This document shows, piece by piece, positions 25,401 through 37,400 of a stretch of DNA of 64,000 bases. The position numbers and the translations under genes are program-made. The notes under the pieces were generated by a model, which was not told the origin of the DNA, did no database searches, and saw only the letters and a list, made by a program, of their open reading frames with translations. The stretch spans positions 29,320,001 through 29,384,000 of the forward strand of contig BSBM01000372.1 in NCBI GenBank assembly GCA_027924585.1, read 5' to 3'. This DNA is from Larix kaempferi (Eukaryota; Streptophyta; Pinopsida; Pinales; Pinaceae). Position 1 is the first letter of the stretch, and each line of letters opens with the position of its first letter.

Positions 25401-28400
25401 AACCATGTGAATCAAAACCATTATACACAAATTTGCAAAAAGGGCTCCTGTATGTATTTTGCTAGGTGCCATACCAAGCATATTTCACTTGAATCATATG
25501 TCTAACATGTTGAGGAAACTGTTATTGTTGAAAGGGTTGTTTCAAGGTTGTTGTAATAGACAGTCACCTTGGAATATGCCCACAAAAGTTTCTTTTAACT
25601 ACACAATTAGCTCAGAGTTGTTGTTAGGGGCCAGGGCTGCTCAAAGTCTCTTTAATGCTGTAGATAACTACTATTAGGTGTATTTTATTTATGATAATAT
25701 AACCAGGACTGTTGTAGGTATTTAGCATACCCTTTCAAGGTTGCTACACTTCCCAAGAATGATTCTTAACTCAAAATACTCAAGTGAATAGTGTGAGAGA
25801 AATAGAGGGGTTGGGGTTGCTTTTATAGCTTTCTTAGGGGCTTAGGGTTATCTAGAACCTTCCCCACTCAACCAACTTGTTTATTAAAAAATAAAAATAA
25901 AAAATGGCCTCTTAAATGTCGATGTATGGTTATGTACTAAACCGATCAAAACCAGAACCGGAACCAGAAAACCGGCTGAAACAGGTAAAACCAGTCAGAA
26001 CTGGTCAGAACCAGCTAGTTCTGTACGGAATTGGCCATTTCCGGTTTGAGACACTGATTTGAACTGGTGACGCCTCTAAACCGGTCGAACCGGCCGGTTC
26101 GACCGGAACTGGTCCGGTTTTTATAACATTGGCGTTGTGTAGCCCACTTGCTTTAAATTTATTACAAAGTACAAAAATGTAAAAGAATACCTTTGATCTT
26201 TATAACTTAGATCAGGGAGGTTTACAATGTTTTGGAGAAAGAAGAATAAGAAGAAAAGGCACTTAGGTTCTTTTGATGGTTCGCTTGATGGACTTTTAGC
26301 CCAAAATCCCTTCTCTTCTTCCTTCAATCTAACAAAAACCAGCAAACTAAATAAAGATGATTAGTGGATTAGTACATATAAATACATAAAAAATTTACAA
26401 TCTAGTACTTGGAAAATATTCAATAAAAACTACTACACAAGTACTTAGCATGAAATAGATCTAGATCTATGATGAACTTGAAATTTTTAGATCTATCTAT
26501 GATGCAAATAGACTTAATATGAAATCTTTTAAATCTGATCTACTTGCTTTCATATAACAAAAAGGGAAAAAAAGGGGTTGATTGATTTTTGAAGGGATGA
26601 AAAAGATGGAACCAAGCCACAGCTTGAGGGGATGGAGATCTTGAGTGCCTGCAAAATAAGAGTGTTAACAAAATGCTGAAACCATGTACTGAAAGAGGGA
26701 AGGAGATGCAACTAAGATCAACTTCCCTTTAAAACTTCTATCCTGCACAACCTCAAAAGCACTTGCAACATACAAGGGGATCAAATCTGGTAAATAAACT
26801 AGGAAAGGACATGAAGAGCATTAGTAGATCTGAGTACACCTGCTACTTCTTAACCTTTAACTAACCTACTACAAATAAACAACTCAAAGCCTATGAATGC
26901 TTATTCCAATAGGCTCAAAGGCCTTCTAAGCAAGATTGATCCACAAAAATAATATAAAAACAAGAGAGATTATGCATAAAACATGCATGCATCAAAAGGA
27001 CAGATCTTGCAAGCTCATGGACCTCCAAGGCCTTTCACTAATTATATTACTTGAACAAATTCAGAGAATACAATAGCAGAGGTTCAATGCAAATCCACCC
27101 TGAATAATGGAGCATAGCCTCGCTTTTATAGAAGAATAGAGAAGGGGGGCCGAATTCCAGAGCACTAGGGTTGAGAGGGCCCAACTCTCAATTAGAGGAG
27201 AGATTTGTGCCTAAATCTATGCCTTAATTGAGGTGTGAAGAGGTGAGGTGGCAGCCACCTCATGAGAGGGGCGCCCCTCCCTCTTTGTTATCTCCTCTAA
27301 CCAATAAGAAGATGCCAATTAGGAAAGTTGCCCAACCAAAGGAAGAGGGCACATTCCCTCATGAAGATACACTCACTGTGCTCCGATCCTTAACTGAAAT
27401 CACCCAGATATGATTGATTTGCTCTCCAATACTGATTGCAATCATAACTGGCCCTTTATTTGGACAAAATTCCTCAAATTTAGGAATTTTGATTTTCTCC
27501 ATATCTTTATTTTTTAATTTGTTAATTCTCTTAAATCTTTTTCGAGAGAATTTTTATTTGAGTGAATAATAATCACTTGAAACTTAGGAAAAGTGGGTTT
27601 TGGGGTATTATGGGTGCTCTGGGTTAGAAACGAGCACCCCCATGGCAAATTCCCCCTCTAGACCACACTTTTATGATATTTTTGGCTTTTTTAATTAAAA
27701 CATTAAAAATTGACCCGTTTTACGGGAAAATTTTATTTTTTCGGAACTGAATAAAAATCTTAGAGGACCTAGTGCATGTTCATAATGACTCAATTTAATG
27801 TCTATCATGCTCATAAACATTGACACATGAACTTTAATAACCTCCTAAGGCCTAACCACCAAAACGACCATTCCAGCGTTGGAGGAGCGGGTGAAAAACT
27901 CATCGATTATATATCGCTTATTCAGCATTGCATAATTGACAAGGGAAAAAACACCATGGAATGATCGGATTGATGTCTAAGTCCTAGGAAGCCAAGTTCA
28001 TTACAAAAGGTTGTCATGCTAGCACATTTTTACAATATCCCCAAGGGGTATGAACATGCAATTATTAAAAAAGAGGTCAAAATTGACCCTGAAAAGACTT
28101 CTGAACTTCTGAGCACTCATAATGAACACTTGAACTGTTCACAACTTCGAAAGCTCACAGGAAATCCACCTAGGTACAACTTGGTGGATAACACCCACCA
28201 TGAATAAGAAGTCTAACAAGTTTTCGAGAATAGTTAATATACTTGCTTGAACAAGACGTTTTGCTAGGCAACATCAACATACTTGTAAACCTCGGATATT
28301 AAGGCGGACTTGACATTCTTAATAAGTCAACTCAGGTTTTGGCTTTATTTTCATGCTAACATAGGATGGGGTCAACTTCAAGCTTTTACTTAGCAAAATC

Positions 28401-31400
28401 GGGATGGCAAATTAAAGCATAAAAGCTTTTAAAGCCAGGAGACAAAGTCTGGCTACACTTTGACATGTCTCAAAGATTCAGAAGCCCCACAACACATAAA
28501 TTGGAACTCAATAGATACAGTTCTAATACCAGTGTACAAGCCACTGAACGAGATACAATTTGGCTAGACCTTCTAGCTCATTTAGGCAATCATGATGTAG
28601 TTAACTTTAATAGCCTTAAACTATATGAGCCTTCGCATTTAGAGAAGGAAGTACAACTTTTACACTTGAAAGGACACCATTCTAGACTTCTAGCCTCCAC
28701 TCCCCGAAAAAAGTAAAAACACTACTAGGCACTAGGACAAGGCATAACAAGAGGAAGCAAACCAGCACAGACTTGATCGGCAGGAGAGGAAGCTTGCCTG
28801 CAGAAACTAAGGCAATATCTCAGTCCACTTTTGAGGAGTACTTTTCCCATCTACAGTAGAGATTGAGGGCAATTTTCTCTTTAGCCGGGGAGAATAGTAA
28901 GTGTTACCTCCTAATTTGTACATTAGGTGGATTTCTTGCTGTAGAATTTTCTGCACTTTAGTTGCCTGCTGGTTTGTGTTAACAATTTGTGATTTTCATT
29001 CCCAGTCGGTTATGCATAGACTGGGAACTACTTATAAATTTTTCTATAACAGTCAAACACGCAATAAAATGCTTCTTAACAGGCTGTAAACACAATTAGC
29101 AATCACACATGAAAATTTGACTCATAGATTTTTGGCCAAATCGAGCCCTGGAAAAACCCCCACGGGGAAAACCAGTTGAGAGAGAGATATTTATTATTTC
29201 TTCAGCAAAGTAATGTAACAGCAGTACAAACAAAATACAACTTATCTCCACATTAAATGCACCCCATCTGCCTCGATTTCTGTGCACAACAGCTGCCTAG
29301 AAATGTGTGCAGAAGCTTCTCGGTTTCCGAGCAAATAATGGCTTGGTTTCAGTGCTGTATCCTCCTCGATTTCAGTGCAAAACACCCTGAAGATGTTGCT
29401 GCTGCTGTTACCCGAATTTTGTGCATATGCCAACCTCAAAACCGTGACAGGAAATGACTGCTGTACGGGCCACAGTACCAGTCACTTCTTAGAAAACCGT
29501 GCAAACTGTATCCATGAACAGCGTGACAGTTAACCTCGGGATTTGTGCTCCTCGAACTGCGTGCTATGGAAAGTACTGTTGTACGATATCACCTCGGGTT
29601 TTGTGCTTGAGATGACAGCTGCTCTCTCTATTCACTGTGCTGATAATAAATGCCAAACAACAAGCCTGGAAACTCATGCCTGGAAGTGACAGTCTCGATT
29701 TTTGTGCTTGTGCCCTAGCTCGACCTCCTTCACTCTCTCGATTTCTCTCTTGTCAAACTCAACAATTGAATTAGGTTTTCGCCTCCCTCCCTTTTTGTCT
29801 AATCCCTAAATGGGAATCTAATCCAACGGTGGATATAAACTCAATCCAATGGCTAGGATAAGATGAGAGCAAAAATCACTTTAATTAATTCACTTCAATA
29901 AATTATTTGCTCACCCACTTTAACTTTAGCAAAAAGTGACTTTAAAATTATAAAGTCTCATTAATGTGTTTTATTAATGTGAGGGTCACTTTTCCCCCTC
30001 CTTAGTGACTTAGGCTAAAAATCACTAGGGGAACACATCCCAAGGTACAAAACTAACACTCCCTCTTACCGAGGAAGGTGTTCCGCACCACTCCCAACTT
30101 ATCTCTGAAGAAGATAAACTTCCCCCTCCCCAAAGATTTCGTCAGGACATCCGCAACCTGCTGATCAATGGATATATACTGTAGCTCAACTGCCCCTCTC
30201 TGAACGTAGTCCCAAATGAAGTGGTACCTGATCTCAATGTGCTTCAACCTGTCATGGAAAACCGGATTCTCGAAGAGCTGAATGCAACTCTGATTGTCGC
30301 AGTAAATCACCGTAGGCCTCAGCTGCTGATCAAATAAATCTACCAATAACTTACGAAGCCACAGTGCTTCGCAAGTCGCCTGACTGGCTGCCATATACTC
30401 AGCCTCAGCAGAACTCAATGCAACGGACTTCTGTTTCCTGCTGAACCACAACACTGCTGCCGAGCCCAAGTTGAAACAGCAACCGGAAGTGCTCTTCCGG
30501 TCCCTCACACTACCTGCCCAGTCTGAATCTGTGAACCCAATCAAGCTTACTCCACATGAACCCCTGTAGTCCAGACCATAATCCACTGTCCCTGCAAGGT
30601 ATCTCAAGATGTGCTTTGCAGCAGTCCAATGCACACTCCTAGGCTGCACCATGAACTGGCTAAGAGTGTTGACCGCAAAGCACAAGTCTGGCCTGGTGTT
30701 GACCAGATACATCAACGATCTGATGAGCTGACGATATAGTGTGGGATCCACCAACTTACCCTCTGAAGCATGAAGTTGCTTCAAGTTGGTGATCATAGGT
30801 GTAGACATAGGCCTGCAGTCATCCATCCGAAAAGTCTTCAGAATCTCTGCTGCATACTTCCCCTATCCTAGGAAAATATGTCCTGGCTCCTGCCATACCT
30901 CCACCCCAAATAGTAATGCATCAGCCCAATATCCGTCATCTCATACTCAGCTGCAAGATCTCTCTTGCACTGTGCAATAAGACGCTCATCTCCAGTGATA
31001 AATAAATCATCAACATATAGCAGAAGAATGAGTGGATCTCCACCAACCACAATGTAGTATAGGTTGGGATCAGCCTCACTCTTCTGGAATCCCATCGAAG
31101 TCAGATATGCATCTATCCTGGAGTACCAAGCTCTAGGAGCTTGCTTCAGACCGTATAAGGCTTTCCTAAGCCTGCACACATGAGAATCTCTCCCATGTAT
31201 CTCGAATCCCTGTGGCTGCTCCAAATACACCTCCTCCTGCAGAAGACCATTGAGAAATGCGATCTTCACATCCATCTGGTGGATCTTCCAACCCATCTCT
31301 GCTGCTATAGATATAACTGCCCTGATAGAGGAATACCGAGCAACTGGAGCAAATGTCTCATCATAGTCAACTCCCTCAACCTGTGAGAACCCCCTAGCCA

Positions 31401-34400
31401 CAAACCGAGCCTTGAATTTTTCCACACTGCCATCTGCAGCATGCTTGATCTTGTATAGCCACTTGGAAGTCACAACTGACTTCCCCTCAGGTCTCGGCAC
31501 AATCTCCCAAGTATCATTCTTCATGATGGAATGGTACTCTTCCATCATGGCATCTCTCCATACCTGATGCTGAGAAGCCTCCTCAAATGTAGAAGGCGCA
31601 GAGTCACGAAGACTCGCAACAAGGGCCATCCCATATCTGTCTGGCTCAACAATCGTCCTGATCGGCTCCTGAGGTCTGCCAAATGCCTCTGCTTCCTTCA
31701 AGGTGTCCCGAAGCCACTTAGGCTTCTTCTTCCTTGAAGGCTCCTCCCAAACTGGTGTATCCTCATTTGAGGAAGTGCCAGAAGCATGAGGTCTAACACC
31801 CCGAGGACCTGTAGCTGATGAACTAGTCCCTGAGGACCCTGCAATCTGTGAGCCTGAAACCTGTGATCCTGAACCTGTGCCAACCCCTGAACCTGTCCCT
31901 GTACCTGTCCCTGAGCTTGTAATCTGAACCACTGATCCTGTAGACGCTCTGCCTGTAGCCTGTGATCCAGTCACCCCAGAAACCTGCGGACCTGAAACCT
32001 GTATGGAAGAAGCCTGACTCAACTGAGGTGTGGGAGCTGGTGGCTCCCCCTGCTCCATCTCTCTCGACTTCCTGAAGGCCCTCTCCTCATCAAACTTCAC
32101 CTCCCGCCTAACTACAACTCTCCTCTGGCCAGGAATGTAAAGCCGATATGCCTTCGAAGTCTCATCGTAACCCACAAAGATACCTCTCTCTGTGGTGGGC
32201 TCGAACTTCGTCCTCTGCTCGGAAGGGACGTGAGAGTAAGTCAAAGAGCCAAATATCCGAAAATGGCTCACCTCAAGCTTCTTGCCTGAATACATCTCCT
32301 CTGGAGTCATCCTCCCCAAGGCACGGTGGGGACTCCTGTTCTGCAGATACACTGCAGTGTTGCAAGCCTCTGCCCATAGAAAGAACGGCAACCCCTGATC
32401 ATGAAGCATGGCTCTCGCTGCTCCAACGATCGACCTGTTCTTTCTCTCTGCTACTCCATTCTGCTCAGGAGTGCAGGGAACTGTCAACTGTCGCTGTATA
32501 CCCTCCTGCCTGCAGAAAGCATTGAACTCCTTGGAGGTATACTCACCCCCATTATTTGATCTCAACATCCTGATCTTCCTCCCCGTCTGCTTCTCCACAA
32601 GGGCTTTGAACCCTTGGAAGACACTCAATACAAGTGGGGACTTCTTGTTCCTCAAGAAGTAGATCCAGGTCTTCCTGGAGTAGTCATCAATGAAGCTGAT
32701 ATAGTACTCATGACCAGTCAAAGATACTGTGGACATAGGACCGCAAATGTCAGAATGAATCAGGTCAAGCACTCCTGCTGCTCTCATGTCACTGCTAGGA
32801 AACACAGTCTTGGTGTACTTTCCCAAAGCACACCCTCTGCACACATCACTCTGCTCAGTGTCGAACTCAGGTAAACCTGTGACCATGCTCCTCAACAATC
32901 TCAGAGCGGGGTGATGTAAATGGGCCATCCTCTTGTGCCATAACTCACATAGCTCACTGCTGCTACTGTGTGCTAGAGCATGCTGTGGCTGAAACAATAA
33001 CTTGTACAGTCGTCCACATCTAACTCCTATATCCATGGGAGTAGATACACCTGTGGTCTTGGGAAACACCTGCACTCTCCCATCTGAGAAGCACACCCCA
33101 AGACCCCTGTCCTCAATCGTGGAAACTGAAACAAGGTTCTTTTTCAGCCCAGGGACGTACAACACATCCCTCAAAGTCATGGCACTCATGGACTCCCTCT
33201 CAAATGTAACAGTCGCCTGACCCACTGCTCTAACAATGGTGTTGTCACCAAGCACCACCTCCACCTCTCTATCTGTCCGTGATAACTCGGAGAAGAACTC
33301 CCGAGTACCTGTCATGTGTCTCAAGGCTCCGCTGTCAATGTACCACGTACCAGTGGTGGATGTACCTGTCTGATGCCTTGTCAACAATGAGTGCTCACTC
33401 TCCATATCCATGTCTGTGCTGGTGGCTAAGGAGACTCTCTCTCTCTCACTCTGTCCAGCATATAGGGAAAACTCCCTTTGAAACCTGTCACCAAACTCAT
33501 CAATCTCTGCTGAGGCTGCTGTCTGCTGTCCCTGTCCCTTCTTCTTCTTCTTGTTTGGACACTGAGATGCATAGTGCCCAAATGCCTGACAACAGTAGCA
33601 CTTGATTTTACTCAAGTCTTTCTTCTGTCCACCCTGTGGATGCTGCTGCTGCTGCTGCCCCTTGGCCCCATTCTTCTTGGGACCCTTCTTCTTCTTCCCC
33701 TTTGTTGTCAGTGCAACGTTCTCCTCATCTGCCACACCACCTGATGAACTACCCTGTACGAGACCCCTCCTGGTCTCCTCCTGCACAAAGTCATCCCACA
33801 ACCTCTCCCAGGATGGTAGGTTCTCCCTGCCCACAATGGCCTGCACAAATGCACTCCAGGACTTTGAAGCCCCGTTCACAGCTGTGCGTACCAGCTCAGT
33901 AGGAGATACCACCTCACCAACCGCTGCCAATTCATCACAAACTGCAGAAATCCTAGTGAGGTAAGCTGTGACTCCCTCTCCTCCATTCATCTTGATACTC
34001 TTGAGCTTCTCCTTGAGAACCATCTTCCTGTTCTCGTTGGAGCTCTCATACAAGCTGATCAAGGCACTCCACATCTCATGTGCCTTGGTCTTCCCGGAAA
34101 TGTGAGGGATTATGTGGTCTTTTACTGCATCTAGGATGATCCTCCTGGCCTTACAGTCTTTCTTCTTGAAGGTTGAAAGAGCTGTAGCATCTGAGCCATC
34201 TGGAATGGTAATGGGGTTGGTAGTGGTGTTCCTCACTCATTCTCCTCCAAAAGCAACAAAATTCTGGCCTTCCAAGGCACAAAATTTTCTGTCCCATTCA
34301 ACCTGTCTTCAATCCTCAAACCTGTAGCCATCTGAAAATCAACCCAATGGAACGCTGCCCACTAACAGAAGGTAAGAATACTGAAATTTATGAGATCTGC

Positions 34401-37400
34401 AATTTTATGTGTGTCTGCAAACTATCTTGTTTTCTGCCCCCTTTGCTCTGATACCATGTAGAATTTTTTGCACTTTAGTTGCCTGCTGGTTTGTGTTAAC
34501 AATTTGTGATTTTCATTCCCAGTCGGTTATGCATAGACTGTGAACTACTTATAAATTTTTCTATAACAGTCAAACACGCAATAAAATGCTACTTAACAGG
34601 CTGTAAACACAATTAGCAATCACACATGAAAATTTGACTCAGAGATTTTTGGCCAAATCGAGCCCTGGAAAAACCCCCACGAGGAAAACCAGTTGAGAGA
34701 GAGAGATATTTATTATTTCTTCAGCAAAGTAATGTAACAGCAGTACAAACAAAATACAACTTATCTCCACATTAAATGCACCCCATCTGCCTCGATTTCT
34801 GTGCACAACAGCTGCCTAGAAATGTGTGCAGAAGCTTCTCGATTTCTGAGCAAATAATGGCTTGGTTTCAGTGCTGTATCCTCCTCGATTTCAGTGCAAA
34901 ACACCCTGAAGATGCTGCTGCTGCTGTTACCCGAATTTTGTGCACATGCCAACCTCAAAACCGTGACAGGAAATGACTGCTGTACGGGCCACAGTACCAG
35001 TCACTTCTTAGAAAACCGTGCAGACTGTATCCATGAACAGCGTGACAGTTAACCTCGGGATTTGTGCTCCTCGAACCGCGTGCTATGGAAAGTACTGCTG
35101 TACAGTATCACCTCGGGTTTTGTGCTTGAGATGACAGCTGCTCTCTCTATTCACTGTGCTGATAATAAATGCCAAACAACAAGCCTGGAAACTCGTGCCT
35201 GGAAGTGACAGTCTCGATTTCTGTGCTTGTGCCCTAGCTCGACCTCCTTCACTCTCTCGATTTCTCTCTTGTCAAACTCAACAATTGAATTAGGTTTTAG
35301 CCTCCCTCCCTTTTTGTCTAATCCCTAAATGGGAATCTAATCCAACGGTGGATATAAACTCAATCCAATGGCTAGGATAAGATGAGAGCAAAAATCACTT
35401 TAATTAATTCACTTCAATAAATTATTTGCTCACCCACTTTAACTTTAGCAAAAACTGACTTTAAAATTATAAAGTCTCATTAATGTGTTTTATTAATGTG
35501 AGGGTCACTTTTCCCCCTCCTTAGTGACTTAGGCTAAAAATCACTAGGGGAACACATCCCAAGGTACAAAACTAACACTTGCGAGCCGCCAGAGTTGTGA
35601 ACATTTACTATGTTCATCATCAGTGTCCATAAGTCATTTGCAGGGCCAATTTTGGCCCCTTTGTAATAATTGCATGTCCAGACCCTCTTGGGGGAATTGT
35701 AATAAGTTGGTCTAAGCATGGTCTTCTTATAACATGCTTGGCTTACCTTAACTTTATCTGTTAAGGGAATACTCTACAGTGTTTTTTCCATAGGAATTAT
35801 GTGTTGCGCTTCAGTGACGTATAATTCCTGAGTTTTTCATTCACACCTCCAAAGCTGGAGTATTTTTCTTGGCGATCAAACCTTGAGAGGTTATTAAATC
35901 CTAGGTGTCTATGTATTTTTACATGCTAGCCATCAATAATGAGTCGTATTTACATGCACTAGGTCCCCTAGGAGTTTGAGTTCATTCCGAGAAAAATAAA
36001 ATTTTCCGTAAAATTAGACCATTTTTTAATGGTTTAATTGAAAATTTTCAAATTGTAATAAAAGTATGATCTGGAGGTGGAATTTGGCGTGGGGATGCTC
36101 GTTTTCACACTCAGAGCGTCCTCTTCATCATAGAACCCACTTTTCCTAGGTTTCAGGTGATTAAATTATTACTTATGCCATTTTTTCTTAAGGAGACAAC
36201 AAAATGTCACAGAAATGCTAAAAGTGCTACAAAATGCACAAAAGGACGAATTGTGAAAATTGAAAAAGCATGTTTTAAACATGTGGGAAAAGGTGGCATG
36301 GTGGTCTCTTATGATGTGCGACCTCATGAAGTGGATAACGCACATTTTATAAAGTCAAAAATTAAGGTGGTGAGTGATATCACGATTAAGGGATGCACAT
36401 ATCTCATTAAAGGCGTCATTCCTCACATGTGGCAACTCGTAAAGGCGGGAGTTGTTTCCAAAGTGAAGAAGGGCGCCCCTCTCATGAGGTGGCAGCCACC
36501 TCATCTCCAATCACATCAACCAAGGCTTGGTTAAGCCTTAGTTCAACGCCCAAATCACTCCATTGATTAAGGGATACGCCCTTCCCTCTCTAGTTCTCTC
36601 ATGCGCCCTCCCTCCTCTTGGTATTCTTATTTAAGGAAAGCATTCTCACTCATTCCAGGATGGATGGTGGAGCCTCTGCCCATTGTAATACCGTTGTATC
36701 TGATGAATAAATATTGAAAGACTTGGGGGTCCATGCTGTGCCATTTGATGAATGCTATATTATTGAGGTGATGTTGTACCACTTATTTTCTCTTCCTTCA
36801 ATATTCATGATAGATCTAGCTTAGAAGGTTGTTCATAATCATAGAGTAAACATTTACAGTTGTTAAGTTGTTTATTTGTGTTTTGTTTTCAAGAGACACA
36901 GGAGTAGCCAACTGTATTCGGTTGTACTGAGGCTCTCTTGATCTCTTTTTTGCATGCACACTGGATCTAATCCATTATTGGCAAGTGTTTCTTATAGTTG
37001 CGTAGGATTACAGATCTGAAGGAGGATTTGAGCTCGGTTGCATCCTCTCCCCTCTTTGGCACTTTCGAGCTAATACTTTTGTTTGCAGGCATACTAAAGT
37101 TTTCGATAAAGATCAAGCTTGGGGCTTGAAGCCTTCCTTCCATCCCTTTAAACTCAAACTTCTCTCTCTTTTCCTGGTTACTTTGTTTCTTTCATGCGTA
37201 ATAAGTAGATCTATTATAAAAGTCTCATCATATATTTTTCTTATTTTGCATGCATTAGCTAGATCTATAAGCATTTAGAATTCTTATCACAAGCTTAGAT
37301 CTAGTTTTTAGTAGTCCTTGCACTCATAATTTTTCCAAGTTTTTTCAAGTACTAAGTAGTTGGGATTTTCATGTTTTTATTTGATTAGTTCATCATATTT

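Larger units (their letters stand above)
28940..35577 (-). mobile_element. Full-length Copia retrotransposon 'Copia-1', TSD CTTGC
   Basis: The element is 6638 bp with LTRs at 28940-30058 and 34457-35577, both TGTAGAA...CTAACA on the plus strand. The CTTGC duplication is exact (28935-28939, 35578-35582). The LTRs are about 98% identical (around 20 differences by eye), so insertion is recent relative to its neighbours. The order on the minus strand is LTR, primer binding site, gag, protease, integrase, RT, RNase H, polypurine tract, LTR. Despite its youth the coding region has several lesions, described in the entries below. It sits inside LTR B, 38 bp after its start. Confidence 0.97.

Noticed and set aside
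31180-34327. Plus-strand open frames opposite the Copia-1 polyprotein (for example 32148-32525 and 33602-33964)
   Set aside because: They are shadows of the minus-strand coding region with no domain of their own; the same shadows recur opposite Copia-2.
36157-36534. 125-codon open frame in LTR B as a host gene
   Set aside because: It lies wholly inside the LTR; no domain was recognised, and the corresponding stretch of C is not open in the same way.
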